The position numbers and the translations under genes were made by a program. Below are positions 1 to 9,535 of a DNA stretch of 64,000 bases, piece after piece; the stretch's first letter is position 1; every line of letters starts with the position of its first letter. This DNA is from Arthrobacter nitroguajacolicus_D (GTDB lineage: Bacteria; Actinomycetota; Actinomycetes; Actinomycetales; Micrococcaceae). Below the pieces are notes generated by a model that was not told where the DNA came from, did not search any database, and saw only the letters and a list, made by a program, of their open reading frames with translations. Location of the stretch: NCBI RefSeq assembly GCF_031455195.1, contig NZ_JAVDSH010000002.1:558001-622000 (forward strand), given 5' to 3'.

Positions 1-162
1 GAGATCATGGCCGACGCCGCTCACGCCGTACTCACAGGTTCGGGCGCCACGGGTAATTTCTTCACGGACGAACAGGTGCTGCGTGCCGCCGGCGTGTCGG
101 ACTTTACGCCGTACAGCCTCGGCGCGCCCGAAGACCGACTGGTGCCGGACATATTTCTCTAG
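1..162 (+). CDS. SDR-family oxidoreductase, C-terminal fragment
   Basis: The window opens inside a gene read from base 1. Its last 53 codons end at TAG 160-162. The peptide has the tail typical of HSDL2-like short-chain dehydrogenases: a helix starting MADAAHAVL, then GNFFTDEQVLRAAGV, then a short end VPDIFL. In that family this tail follows the Rossmann core and the YxxxK catalytic site, which lie upstream of the window. The substrate cannot be told from this piece. The gene runs toward birA with a 67-bp gap that holds the birA promoter. Confidence 0.7.
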   Translation, partial: EIMADAAHAVLTGSGATGNFFTDEQVLRAAGVSDFTPYSLGAPEDRLVPDIFL

Positions 163-217
163 GCGGATTCCCAGACGCTTTTGGTGCCAGGCAGCATCCC
201 GGGCCGCTGCAACTGGA

Positions 218-223
218 TAGGAT
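218..223 (+). promoter_or_regulatory. birA -10 element (leaderless start)
   Basis: TAGGAT fits the actinobacterial TANNNT -10 consensus. Its last T is exactly 7 bases before the A of the birA ATG at 230, and there is no Shine-Dalgarno sequence in between. This geometry predicts transcription starting on the start codon itself. Confidence 0.5.
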
Positions 224-229
224 TCAGCT

Positions 230-1153
230 ATGGATGTCGAACAGCCAGACAGCAGCGAACCGCGCGTCGCCCCCGCCGCCAGTGACCGGCCCGGGTTGGA
301 TCGCCAGGCGCTGCTTGAGCCGGACTTCTTGTCGGCAACGGGCATCTCCCAACTGAACATTGTGGAGTCCACCGGCTCCACCAACCAGGACCTGTTGCGG
401 GCCGTCACTGTTGAGCCAAAGAAGTGGGCCGACCTCGCCGTCCTGACGGCAGAACACCAGACTGCTGCCCGTGGACGACTGGACAGACATTGGGAATCGC
501 CGGAACGCTCCGCGGTGTCGGTGTCCATGGTGCTGCGTCCCGTCACCGCCGACGGCATGCCGGTTCCTACGCAAAGCTATTCGTGGATTTCGCTTCTGGC
601 TGCCGTTGCGTTGCGCGAAGCCCTGCAGGAAACGGCCGGTGTGACCGCGGACATCAAATGGCCCAATGATGTCCTGGTAAACGGACGCAAGATCGCAGGG
701 ATATTGGCCCAGATGACGCCCTTGGGGGACGGGACAGTCCCCGCGGTGATCCTGGGTGTTGGACTCAATGTGTCCTTGGCCGAAGACGAGCTGCCGGTGC
801 CCACGGCCACGTCACTCGCCCTGGAAGGGGCCACGACGACGGACCGCACCGCGCTGCTGAAGAGCTACCTATCGCGTTTTGCGCGGTTGTACCGCAGCTT
901 CTGCAACGCCGAAGGTGATCCCGCTGCCGGCCTGGCCGGGGGACAGTCCCTGCATAAGCGCGTTGAATCCGCCATGGTGACATTGGGCCGCGAAGTCCGG
1001 GCCCACTTGCCGGGTGACAATGAACTGGTAGGGCATGCGTCCCGCCTCGATGAGCACGGTTCGTTGCTGGTGGTGGACCACGGCGGCAGGGAGCACGTTA
1101 TTACAGCCGGGGATGTGGTGCATTTGCGCGCCACAGAAAGCGGTTATGCGTAA
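230..1153 (+). CDS. birA: Biotin--[acetyl-CoA-carboxylase] ligase
   Basis: This 307-residue protein attaches biotin, through biotinoyl-AMP, to the carrier domain of acyl-CoA carboxylases in the cytoplasm. Family marks are STGSTN near the N-terminus of the catalytic domain, the biotinoyl-AMP loop ARGRLDRHW, the KWPNDV motif, and a small SH3-like C-terminal domain. There is no N-terminal helix-turn-helix, so it is a ligase only and not an E. coli-type repressor. The loop differs from the classic GRGRxGRxW: D replaces the second-last Gly, but the Arg positions are kept. The ATG at 230 is chosen because a -10 hexamer sits 7 bases upstream. The next gene starts 8 bases before its end. Confidence 0.93.
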   Translation: MDVEQPDSSEPRVAPAASDRPGLDRQALLEPDFLSATGISQLNIVESTGSTNQDLLRAVTVEPKKWADLAVLTAEHQTAARGRLDRHWESPERSAVSVSMVLRPVTADGMPVPTQSYSWISLLAAVALREALQETAGVTADIKWPNDVLVNGRKIAGILAQMTPLGDGTVPAVILGVGLNVSLAEDELPVPTATSLALEGATTTDRTALLKSYLSRFARLYRSFCNAEGDPAAGLAGGQSLHKRVESAMVTLGREVRAHLPGDNELVGHASRLDEHGSLLVVDHGGREHVITAGDVVHLRATESGYA

Positions 1154-1739
1154 AGAGTTACTTCCGGGGGAGCAGGTCATTGCCGTGACTCGGCAGCAGG
1201 GCCGCTCTCTGTTCCTTCCTGTGCTGGCTTTCATTGTCGTCCCCGCTGTTGCCGCTTACGCCTGCGCGTGGGTGGTTAAAGGCAATGCGCAGCGCCTGGC
1301 GCCCTTCATTACAGTGGAATGGACGCCGTGGCTCATGGGCGCCGCGATGGTTCTTGCCGCGTGGTTGCTGCTTGCCTACAGCTTCAAACGTGTGCTCCAC
1401 TGGCGTTCTGTCAGATACATCCTGACGAGCCGCAGGATACTTGCCAAGTACGGCATGTTTCGACGCAATGACTGGCAGGTTTCCCTCATGGCCGTACGCA
1501 ACGTGGGGGTTCACCAGACATTGGTCCAACGGGCACTGCACTCCGGGAATATATCCTTGGATACCGGGCACTCAGGAGTGGCCGTGCTGAACGACGTCCC
1601 CCTGGTTGGGAAATTCAGGGGCTTCATTCTTGACGCGATGGATGAGCTCCCGAAGGGTGAGGTTTTTGAGGGTGAAGTGCTGAGGGATTTTGACGAGTTG
1701 CCGTGGGAGCTGAGAGAAGGTGGAAGAGATGAGCGTTGA
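1146..1739 (+). CDS. PH-domain (bPH2) membrane protein
   Basis: This is a 197-residue protein starting at an ATG that overlaps the end of birA by 8 bases. Two hydrophobic segments lie at about residues 22-45 and 60-80. A bacterial PH-like domain follows, beginning near YILTSRRILAKYGMFRR and containing the typical IxLDTG strand. Members of this YdbS/bPH2 group are membrane-associated and their roles are mostly unknown. The tight spacing to birA and to the downstream cyclase suggests one transcript. The reading frame stays open upstream to 1035, but that extension lies inside birA and reads like a shadow frame. Confidence 0.8.
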   Translation: MRKELLPGEQVIAVTRQQGRSLFLPVLAFIVVPAVAAYACAWVVKGNAQRLAPFITVEWTPWLMGAAMVLAAWLLLAYSFKRVLHWRSVRYILTSRRILAKYGMFRRNDWQVSLMAVRNVGVHQTLVQRALHSGNISLDTGHSGVAVLNDVPLVGKFRGFILDAMDELPKGEVFEGEVLRDFDELPWELREGGRDER

Positions 1740-2901
1740 GGATCAGCAGTCCGGCGAGGACCTGGACCAGGAGTTCGACGCCGTACCCGAGCCTTCCGTG
1801 GACGAGGATACGGAGGCGCGACCCGCCCCGGTGACCACCGGTCCGCCCACTGGCGTGATGTCCGCCGAGCGCCTCGCCATTAAGGCACTCGAGTCAAAGC
1901 TGCTGGGCGGCGAACGCAAGCTCCGACGTCGTGAAGTTGCCGCCGGTGCCGGCGTGTCCATCCTGTCCGCACGCAAGATTTGGCGCGCGCTCGGCTTCCC
2001 GAACTTTGGCGATGAGGACGTCGCCTTCACTGAGCGGGACCAAGCTGCGTTGTCGAGCATCCTGGACCTGGTGCGGGCGGGCCTCCTGACTGAAGAGGCC
2101 GCGATTTCCGTAACCCGGTCCATCGGGCAGATGACTGACCGTATGGTGGTCTGGCAAATCGAAGCCCTGGTGGAGGACATGGTGTCGGAGCAGGGGATTC
2201 CCGACGCCGTCGCCCGAAAGCAACTGGTGGCCCAGCTTCCCGCCCTTGTTGATTCGCTGGAAGAAATCCTCGTCTACTCCTACCGCCGTCAGCTTAACGC
2301 CGGGGTTCAGCGGCTGGCCGTTCGCGCGGAAGCTGGCCTGCAGGCCAGCGAGGAAGGCCGTGAGGGCGATGAAGACGATTCACCGTTGCCCCTGGCCCGC
2401 GCGGTAGGGTTCGCGGACCTCGTCTCCTACACCAGCCTTTCGCGCCGCATGAACGAGAAGACCTTGGCTCAGTTGGTGCAGCGTTTCGAGAACAAGTGCG
2501 CCGAAATCATTTCCGTGGGCGGCGGTCGGCTGGTCAAAACCGTCGGCGACGAAGTCCTGTACATCGCTGAAACACCCGCAGCCGGTGCCGAAATTTCCCT
2601 TGCGTTGGCGCAGGCGTTCACGGAAGACGAAATCCTTCCGCAGTGCCGCGTCTCCATGGTGTGGGGCCGCATCTTGTCCAGGCTCGGCGATATCTACGGC
2701 CCCACCGTGAACCTTGCAGCCCGGCTCACCACCCTGGCCCAGCCCGGAACGGTTTTGGTGGACGCCATGACGGCCGCGGCCCTGGGACAGGACGACCGCT
2801 TTGTCCTTGTTCCCCAAAAGTCAGAGAATGTCCGCGGCTTCGGCGAAATCCATCCCGTGATGCTGGCCCGCGGCCGGGGTAAGGGCCTGGTCCTGGACTA
2901 G
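1729..2901 (+). CDS. Class III adenylate/guanylate cyclase with Rv1264-like regulatory domain
   Basis: The protein has 390 residues. An acidic linker comes first, then a helical N-terminal domain of about residues 40-200 that resembles the autoinhibitory, pH-responsive domain of mycobacterial Rv1264. The class III catalytic domain fills the C-terminal half. Visible catalytic elements are the first metal Asp in GFADLVSYT, the substrate Lys and second Asp in KTVGDEVLY, and the Asp/Asn/Arg set in GDIYGPTVNLAAR. All look intact, so it should make cAMP as a homodimer in the cytosol. The ATG at 1729 follows GAAGG by 8 bases. A GTG at 1720 is an alternative start. It overlaps the PH-domain gene. Confidence 0.88.
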   Translation: MSVEDQQSGEDLDQEFDAVPEPSVDEDTEARPAPVTTGPPTGVMSAERLAIKALESKLLGGERKLRRREVAAGAGVSILSARKIWRALGFPNFGDEDVAFTERDQAALSSILDLVRAGLLTEEAAISVTRSIGQMTDRMVVWQIEALVEDMVSEQGIPDAVARKQLVAQLPALVDSLEEILVYSYRRQLNAGVQRLAVRAEAGLQASEEGREGDEDDSPLPLARAVGFADLVSYTSLSRRMNEKTLAQLVQRFENKCAEIISVGGGRLVKTVGDEVLYIAETPAAGAEISLALAQAFTEDEILPQCRVSMVWGRILSRLGDIYGPTVNLAARLTTLAQPGTVLVDAMTAAALGQDDRFVLVPQKSENVRGFGEIHPVMLARGRGKGLVLD

Positions 2902-3390
2902 GGCCTGACGGTAAGCCCCCGCGGCCTTCCGACCTGCAGACCCGAACGCTCTCTCACATCCCGCCACATTCCGCCGGACGCTCTCTCACTTCCTTGACGA
3001 AAGTGAGAGAGCGTTCGGGGTTAAGGGGGTGGAATGTGAGAGAGGGGTGGGTGTCTAGCGGTTCGGAAGGTGCGTTTCAAGTCACAGCTTGGCTATTCGA
3101 TGGATTAACCCGGTAGGCTGTGCGTTGATTCTGCTGACCGTGATGATGGCGGAAGACCGGGCAGTTGTCCCCATCGCGCAACGGCATGCCGAGGCCGTAG
3201 GCTGTCAAAGCCAATGGATAGCCGGGTCTCGGGTCTCCTCCGTTGGCCGTGGGGTGCGTGGGATAGTCTTAGGGACTGAAAATTCCGCCGCCGTATGGGG
3301 GTACTGCGGAATGCACGGCTGCCGGCACATGCCGGTTGGCCTGGAAGTCGCTGTGTGTGGGCGGCTGTACACAAAGGGAATTTTGGGGCT
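2902..3390. other. 489-bp gap: inverted-repeat element plus probable promoter region of the surface-protein locus
   Basis: No credible gene is present. The first part (2941-3045) is the GTGAGAGAG repeat element listed separately. The rest, up to the GTG at 3391, probably carries the promoter of the large locus. A TAGTCT -10-like hexamer lies at 3264-3269. An inverted repeat follows, ATTCCGC (3282-3288) with GCGGAAT (3306-3312), and then the palindrome CCGGCACATGCCGG near 3322. The leader between them and the start codon would be long. The promoter assignment is inference only. Confidence 0.4.
2941..3045. repeat. GTGAGAGAGCGTT inverted-repeat element, copy 1
   Basis: The right arm GTGAGAGAGCGTTCGGG (3003-3019) is the exact reverse complement of 2941-2957. 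It can also pair with an inner arm at 2979-2991, which matches 3001-3013 over 13 bp with a 9-base loop. A further partial unit, ATGTGAGAGAGG, lies near 3034. The same core occurs at 55866-55914 and 56356-56432. There is no T-tract, so this is a family of dispersed palindromes more than a plain terminator. Confidence 0.75.
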
Positions 3391-6300
3391 GTGACAACTT
3401 TCTTCGCCAAGCTGGGGCTGAAAAAGCGTCAAAACAGGAAGCTTATTTCGGGCATTGCGGGCACTGCTGCGGGCGCAGTCCTGGTGGCCGGCGCTGTGTT
3501 GTATCCGGGGTTCAAAACCACTGAAGTGGACTTGAACGACGGCGGCGTCTGGGTGGTGAGCAAGACCAAGAATGCCGTGGGTCGGCTGAACTATCCTTCC
3601 CGCGTCCTCGACGGTGCCGTCACTCCGGCCACCACGACGTTCGATGTCCTGCAGCACGACGGAAACGTCTTTGTGGACGACGAATCCGGTTCCACCATCA
3701 ACCAGGTGTCGGCCGCAAACCTCAAGCTTGGCGGCGACAAACAACTGCCGTCATCCTCCCAAGTCAGCTACGGCTCAACGGTTCTCTCTGTGACGGACCC
3801 CGCCCGCGGCAAGGTGTGGGCGTTGTCGCCGTCCACAGTAAACGGCTTCGATGAAGAGGGCACTGAGCCGGTCCTGACCGGAAACCAGGGCCTGGTATCC
3901 GCCGTCGGGGCTGACAACCGCATCTACACCGCAGATCCAGGCAAGGGCGAGGTCACCGTGACTACGGTTGACGCCAACGGGGAGCGCATCAACTCCGAGG
4001 TCACCAGCGTGGACGGGCTCAAGGGTGCCGGTGACCTGCAGATCGCCGTTGTGGGGGACAAGCCTGTGCTCCTGGACGCCAATTCGGGGAATCTCTTCCT
4101 CCCGGGCGGCCGCAAGCTCCAACTGCAGGACGCCCGCGAGGCGAAGCTGCAGCAGAGCAGCGAAGGCAGCAGTTACGTGGCCATCGCTACGCGCAAGGCC
4201 CTTTTGAAGCAACCGCTGGACGGAGGGACTGCTGCTACCGTCAACGCCGACGGCGAAGGCGTTCCGGCAGCGCCGGTTCAGGTCAGTAAGTGCGTTCACG
4301 CAGCTTGGGCGGGAGCCAACAAGTACGTACGCGATTGCGATAATGACGCCGATGACAAGAAAAACAATGTTCCCAAGGCAAGTGCCTCGCCGAGCTACGT
4401 GTTCCGCGTCAACCGCGATCTCGTGGTCCTCAACGACGTGAATTCGGGCAGCGTGTGGCTGGTCAACCAGAACATGCAGCTCGTCAACAACTGGGATGAC
4501 GTTGTCCCTCCCAAGAACCAGTCTGATGACCAGGACCAGGAGTCGGCGGACAACAACACCATCAACGTCCTCCCGGACCGCACCAAGCCGAACCGCCCGC
4601 CGGAGACCAAGCCCGATGAGTTCGGTGTCCGCCCGGGCAGGACATCTATCTTGAGCGTCCTGGACAACGATTCAGACCCCGACGGCGATGTCCTCACCGC
4701 TGCTGTGGGGGCCAACGGCCCGAAGGCGGGCGCGCTGGAGAACATCTACGGTGGCTCGGCCTTCCAAATCAAGGTCCCGGCCGAAGCGAAACCGGGAACG
4801 GAAGTCTTCGACTACAACGCCTCCGATGGCAGGGGCCTGTCAGCCGGCGGCCAGGTGACACTTCATGTGGTGGGGCCGGACGAGAACAAGCCGCCCTTCT
4901 TCAAACGTGGAGAGCCCACCACCATGCTGGTGGAACAAGGCAAATCGGTGAGCCAGAACATCCTGACTGACTGGATGGACCCGGACGGGGACGACCTGGT
5001 CCTCCTGGACGCAAAGTCGGATAACGACCAGGACCAGGTAAAGGTGCGCCGCGACGGCCTCCTCACCTACCAGGATTCCGGGGCCGCTCCGGGTAAGAAA
5101 AACGTATCCATCACCGTCTGGGACGGGCGTGCCACCACCACCGGCCGCGTGGTGGTCAACGTGCAGCCCCCAGGTGCCCTCGCCCCGGTGGTCAACGCTG
5201 ACCACGTCACTGCGGTGGTGGGCCAGGACCTGGTGATCGCTCCCTTGAAAAACGATGTTGATCCCAACGGTGGTGCCTTGCGGGTGGCGCATGTCGAGGC
5301 CGCTGGACAGGCTGAACTTGGGCCAGTGACCGACGGCGGGACGTTCACCTTCCGGAGCAACACCCCGGGCCCGGTCTACTTGACGTACATTGCCAGCAAT
5401 GGCCCCCAGAGCAGCCAAGGCCTGATCCGTGTGGACGTGGAGTCCGGCAAGGACGCCGGCGCCCCGGTGGCCGTCCACGACGTCGCGCTGTTGCCCGTCG
5501 GAGGAAGCGTTCTGGTGGACCCCTTGGCCAACGACTCCGATCCTTCCGGAGGCGTGCTGGTCCTGCAGTCTGTGACCGTCCCGGATGGGTCGTCCGCTTC
5601 TGTGAGCGTCATTGACCACAGCGTCCTGCGTGTCACGGACGTCCTGGGCGCAAAGGAACCCTTCGTTTTCAGCTACACCATGTCCAACGGTCGCGCCTCA
5701 GCCACAGGTACGGTGGGCGTCGTCCCGGTGCCGGCTCCCGCCGTCGTCGAGGCTCCGCAACCGAAACCTGACGAGGTCAACGTCCGCGTCAACGACGTCG
5801 TGACCATTCCTGTCCTGGACAACGACACCCACCCACAGGGTGAAGAGCTGTCCGTGGACCCCGTGTTGGCCCAGGGGATACCGGAGGAAGACGGCAAGGC
5901 GTTCATTTCCGAGAAGACCCTCCGTTTCATCGCAGGACCAACCCCCAAGACGGTGCGGACAATCTACAACGCGGTGGACCCGCAAGGGCAAAAGAGCGCC
6001 GCCGCCGTCACCATCCACATCCTGCCGTTGGAGGACACACAGAACTCGCGCCCACAGCCGCAAAACCTGACGGCCCGGGTGGTGGCTGGTGGCAGTGTCC
6101 GGATTCCGGTGCCATTGGACGGCATAGACCCCGACGGCGATTCAGTCCAGCTCACCGGTATCGACAGCACGCCCACTATGGGAACGGCTACGGCGGGCAG
6201 CAGCTTTATCGACTTCGTTGCCGCCGGTGACGGCGCCGGCACCGATACGTTCCGATACAAAGTGATCGACCGGCAAGGCGCAGTCAACACCGGAACGGTG

Positions 6301-9300
6301 ACGGTAGGCGTTGCACCCCGTGGGGAAAACAACCAGAAACCGGCACCGGTGGATGACGAGGTCAAGGTCCGTCCAGGCCGGCAGATCGCCGTGGACGCCA
6401 CCGCCAATGACACCGACCCCGATGGCGACATCATCCGTATCCTGACGGACAGTATTGAAGCTGACCAGGGCGTGGATGCCCAAGTCAGCAAGACCAGTGG
6501 CCGTGTCCTGGTGACAGCCCCGGCCGTCGAGGGCACCATCAACGTGCGCTACTCGGTGGCTGATGATCGAGATGCCGTGGGTAACGCCACCATCCGTGTG
6601 ATCGTCAAGAACGACATCCCGCTGCAGGCACCGATCGCACGGGATGATCGTGTAACGTCTGCGCAGACCCTCGGAAAGACGGCCGTGGACGTACCGGTCC
6701 TGAAGAACGACGAGGACCCCGACGGCGTAGGCGAGAACCTGAAGATCTCTACCGGCCTGGAAACGGCCCGGCCAGGATCCGATGGCAACGTAGTGGTTGA
6801 CCTCACCGAACAGCCGCAATTGGTTCCGTACACCGTGGAAGACGTCGACGGCCAAAAGTCCACCGCCATCATATGGGTACCTGGCATCGGCCAGCAGGTT
6901 CCCACGTTGGCCAAGGACGATGTGGTAGAACTCGTCTCGGGCCAGTCCGTGACTGTGGACCTTGCCGATTGGGTGAAGGTCCGCGAGGGACGTTCGCCAC
7001 GCCTCACCCAGGTGGACCGCATCAAGCTGATCGGCGCCGACGGCAGCGATCCTGTGGCGAACAACGGAACGTCCATCAAATACACCGCCGGCGCGGAGTA
7101 CGTTGGTCCCGGTTCGATCAGCTTCGAAGTCACCGATGGTACTGGTCCCGACGACCCCAACGGACTGAAGTCGACGCTGAGCATCCGCACCAAGGTGCTG
7201 CCGGATCCCAACAAGAACAACCCGCCGGTGCTTTTGGGAAGTGACCTGGAGGTACCGAAGGGCGACTCCGCGAGCCTGGACTTGGGCAAGCTCACCTCCG
7301 ACCCGGATGCTGACGACGTCCAAAACATGAAATATGAGCTGGTGGGCGCGGCCCCGAATGGCTTCAGGGTCAACGTGGACGGCAACTCGCTGAAGGTTTC
7401 TGCCGACGATTCGGTGCAGATCGGACAGGGCGGCACTGTCCAGGTCAAGGCAAAGGATCCCCGCGGTCTGGAAGCGCTGGCTACCTACAAGTTGTCGTTG
7501 AGCGCGTCCAACAGGCCCAAACCGGTAGCCAATGATGACGTGGAACCGGATGCACAGTCCGGGAAACCGGTGACCGTCAACGTCCTTGCGAACGATTCGA
7601 ATCCGTTCCCGGACACGGCACTGAAGATCGTTTCGGCCGTGGTGGAGACCGGCCAAGGTTCGGCTGAGCCTGCGGGAGACAGCGTCACGGTGACGCCCGG
7701 TGGTGGATTCACCGGCACCATGGTTGTTGCCTACACCGTTTCAGACAAGACGGGTGAGTTGTCCCGCTACGCCACGGCACGTGTGCGCCTCACGGTTAAG
7801 GACAAGCCCGAGGCCCCCACCACTCCGCTGGCCCAAAGCATCGGGGATCAAACGGCCCTGCTCACCTGGAACGCACCCGCCGATCGGGGATCGCCCATTA
7901 CCAAGTACACCGTGTACGGCGAGGGCGGGTTCAAGCAGGACTGCCCGGCCAACACGTGCACCCTGACGGGCCTGACCAACAACGTGAAGTACCACTTTGC
8001 CGTGACAGCCACCAATGCCATCAAAGAGTCCGAACGTTCACCGGTATCGGCTGAGGTCCGCCCCGACGTCAAGCCGGACACACCTGTTGCGCCCACCCTG
8101 AAGTTCGGCGACAAGCAGCTCTCCGTGGCGTGGGTTCCGCCGGCCAGCAAGGGTTCACCCGTGAAGTCCTACGATCTGGAAATCTCACCGGCTCCGGCCG
8201 GTCAGAACCCGCAGATCCAAAACCTCACCGGTTCGAGCCATGTATGGTCGGGCCTGACCAACGGCGTGGCGTACAAGGTGCGGGTGCTTGCCCGGAATGA
8301 TGCCAAGGAGCCTTCGGAGTGGAGCCCCTATTCCGCCGCGGAAACTCCTGCGGGCATTCCGGCCACACCTGCGGCGCCGACCGTTTCCGGTGCCGGGTCC
8401 GTTGGAACTCAGAGCCAGTTGCAGGTCAGCTGGAAGGCACCCAACAACAACGGTGACGCCATCTCTGCCTATACGTTGACCACTTACCGTGGTGGCGCCG
8501 TCGTCGGCACCCAGTCTGTGGCCGCGACGTCGCAAAACGTCACCGTAGCCAATGCCGAGGCTGACTACACCTTCACTGTTTCGGCCACGAACAAGGCGGG
8601 TGTCAGTGGGGTTAGCCAGCAGTCGGCCGGCATCCGGGCCGCAGGCAAGCCGGGAACCGTTGGAAGCGGCTCGGTCACTGCGACAGGAACCAGTGGTCAG
8701 CTTCGGGTGGCGTTCACGCCGCTTACCGCCGCCGAGCGGAACGGTTCGCAGGACAACGAAATCACCTACCGATGGCAGACAGCCAACGGTTCCGGTCCCA
8801 TCGGACGCGGTGGCGGTGACATCGGAGGCCAACCCAACGGGACCAACGTTGCGGTCAACATCATCGCAACGTCGGTCAAGAACGGCATGGCCGGCGACGC
8901 CAAGAATATCGGCTCCGGCAACCCGTACGGTCCGCCCAACGCCCCGAACGTCAGCGGCGGCAAGTCCGCCAAGGGCGACGGTCAGGTCCACTGGACGTGG
9001 AACAACCCGAACATGAACGGCCGACCACTGGACCACTATGAGATCAGCCTCGACAACGGTGGGTGGACCGGAGTGGGGAAAGCAAACAGCTATGACGCAC
9101 CCGGTGGCGGTTGGGACAAGACCCGGCAGCTGAAGGTCAGGGCTGTCACTGTCTTGGCAGGCCCAGCGAGCGGTAACGTGAGCGCCACCAGTGGCGCAGA
9201 CCCGACCCCACCGCCGCCGCCTCCCGCGCCGTCCGAGATCCTGGCCCACAACAGCACATGTCCCGGGAAGCCTGGCCTGCCCGACACCTACAACCCGAGC

Positions 9301-9480
9301 GGTCCCACGTGTGGAGTTGGCTGGGTGGAACGCTCGTGGGGTTGGATCGAAGTCACCTGCAGGCAGAACATCTACAACAACGGCACTCCTTGGTACAAGC
9401 TCAAGGGCTCACCGAAGGACGGCTGGTTCGTCAAGTCGACCACGGTGGACGTCCGCAACGGCGTACCCCCACCCTGCTGA
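3391..9480 (+). CDS. Giant membrane-anchored surface protein with cadherin/Ig-like and fibronectin III repeats
   Basis: The protein has 2029 residues from the GTG at 3391. A single membrane span (about residues 18-38) follows a short basic N-terminus, so the rest should be outside the cell. Residues 40-380 look like a repeated beta-propeller or lectin-like head. From about 410 to 1470 run roughly ten 90-100 residue beta-sandwich repeats marked by NDxDPDGD-type loops that could bind calcium, as in VCBS/cadherin-like domains. About five fibronectin III-like domains (1473-1935), a Pro-rich spacer and a C-terminal domain with four cysteines end the chain. It heads an operon-like row with MoxR, DUF58 and transglutaminase-like genes, as in the bifidobacterial PFNA cluster. 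An adhesive or scaffolding role is inferred. An in-frame extension back to 3295 reads as non-coding. Confidence 0.85.
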   Translation: MTTFFAKLGLKKRQNRKLISGIAGTAAGAVLVAGAVLYPGFKTTEVDLNDGGVWVVSKTKNAVGRLNYPSRVLDGAVTPATTTFDVLQHDGNVFVDDESGSTINQVSAANLKLGGDKQLPSSSQVSYGSTVLSVTDPARGKVWALSPSTVNGFDEEGTEPVLTGNQGLVSAVGADNRIYTADPGKGEVTVTTVDANGERINSEVTSVDGLKGAGDLQIAVVGDKPVLLDANSGNLFLPGGRKLQLQDAREAKLQQSSEGSSYVAIATRKALLKQPLDGGTAATVNADGEGVPAAPVQVSKCVHAAWAGANKYVRDCDNDADDKKNNVPKASASPSYVFRVNRDLVVLNDVNSGSVWLVNQNMQLVNNWDDVVPPKNQSDDQDQESADNNTINVLPDRTKPNRPPETKPDEFGVRPGRTSILSVLDNDSDPDGDVLTAAVGANGPKAGALENIYGGSAFQIKVPAEAKPGTEVFDYNASDGRGLSAGGQVTLHVVGPDENKPPFFKRGEPTTMLVEQGKSVSQNILTDWMDPDGDDLVLLDAKSDNDQDQVKVRRDGLLTYQDSGAAPGKKNVSITVWDGRATTTGRVVVNVQPPGALAPVVNADHVTAVVGQDLVIAPLKNDVDPNGGALRVAHVEAAGQAELGPVTDGGTFTFRSNTPGPVYLTYIASNGPQSSQGLIRVDVESGKDAGAPVAVHDVALLPVGGSVLVDPLANDSDPSGGVLVLQSVTVPDGSSASVSVIDHSVLRVTDVLGAKEPFVFSYTMSNGRASATGTVGVVPVPAPAVVEAPQPKPDEVNVRVNDVVTIPVLDNDTHPQGEELSVDPVLAQGIPEEDGKAFISEKTLRFIAGPTPKTVRTIYNAVDPQGQKSAAAVTIHILPLEDTQNSRPQPQNLTARVVAGGSVRIPVPLDGIDPDGDSVQLTGIDSTPTMGTATAGSSFIDFVAAGDGAGTDTFRYKVIDRQGAVNTGTVTVGVAPRGENNQKPAPVDDEVKVRPGRQIAVDATANDTDPDGDIIRILTDSIEADQGVDAQVSKTSGRVLVTAPAVEGTINVRYSVADDRDAVGNATIRVIVKNDIPLQAPIARDDRVTSAQTLGKTAVDVPVLKNDEDPDGVGENLKISTGLETARPGSDGNVVVDLTEQPQLVPYTVEDVDGQKSTAIIWVPGIGQQVPTLAKDDVVELVSGQSVTVDLADWVKVREGRSPRLTQVDRIKLIGADGSDPVANNGTSIKYTAGAEYVGPGSISFEVTDGTGPDDPNGLKSTLSIRTKVLPDPNKNNPPVLLGSDLEVPKGDSASLDLGKLTSDPDADDVQNMKYELVGAAPNGFRVNVDGNSLKVSADDSVQIGQGGTVQVKAKDPRGLEALATYKLSLSASNRPKPVANDDVEPDAQSGKPVTVNVLANDSNPFPDTALKIVSAVVETGQGSAEPAGDSVTVTPGGGFTGTMVVAYTVSDKTGELSRYATARVRLTVKDKPEAPTTPLAQSIGDQTALLTWNAPADRGSPITKYTVYGEGGFKQDCPANTCTLTGLTNNVKYHFAVTATNAIKESERSPVSAEVRPDVKPDTPVAPTLKFGDKQLSVAWVPPASKGSPVKSYDLEISPAPAGQNPQIQNLTGSSHVWSGLTNGVAYKVRVLARNDAKEPSEWSPYSAAETPAGIPATPAAPTVSGAGSVGTQSQLQVSWKAPNNNGDAISAYTLTTYRGGAVVGTQSVAATSQNVTVANAEADYTFTVSATNKAGVSGVSQQSAGIRAAGKPGTVGSGSVTATGTSGQLRVAFTPLTAAERNGSQDNEITYRWQTANGSGPIGRGGGDIGGQPNGTNVAVNIIATSVKNGMAGDAKNIGSGNPYGPPNAPNVSGGKSAKGDGQVHWTWNNPNMNGRPLDHYEISLDNGGWTGVGKANSYDAPGGGWDKTRQLKVRAVTVLAGPASGNVSATSGADPTPPPPPPAPSEILAHNSTCPGKPGLPDTYNPSGPTCGVGWVERSWGWIEVTCRQNIYNNGTPWYKLKGSPKDGWFVKSTTVDVRNGVPPPC

Positions 9481-9535
9481 CGAACCGTCAGCCCTGAGCA
9501 ACAACATCACCCTTCACAACGAACAGGATCAACCG

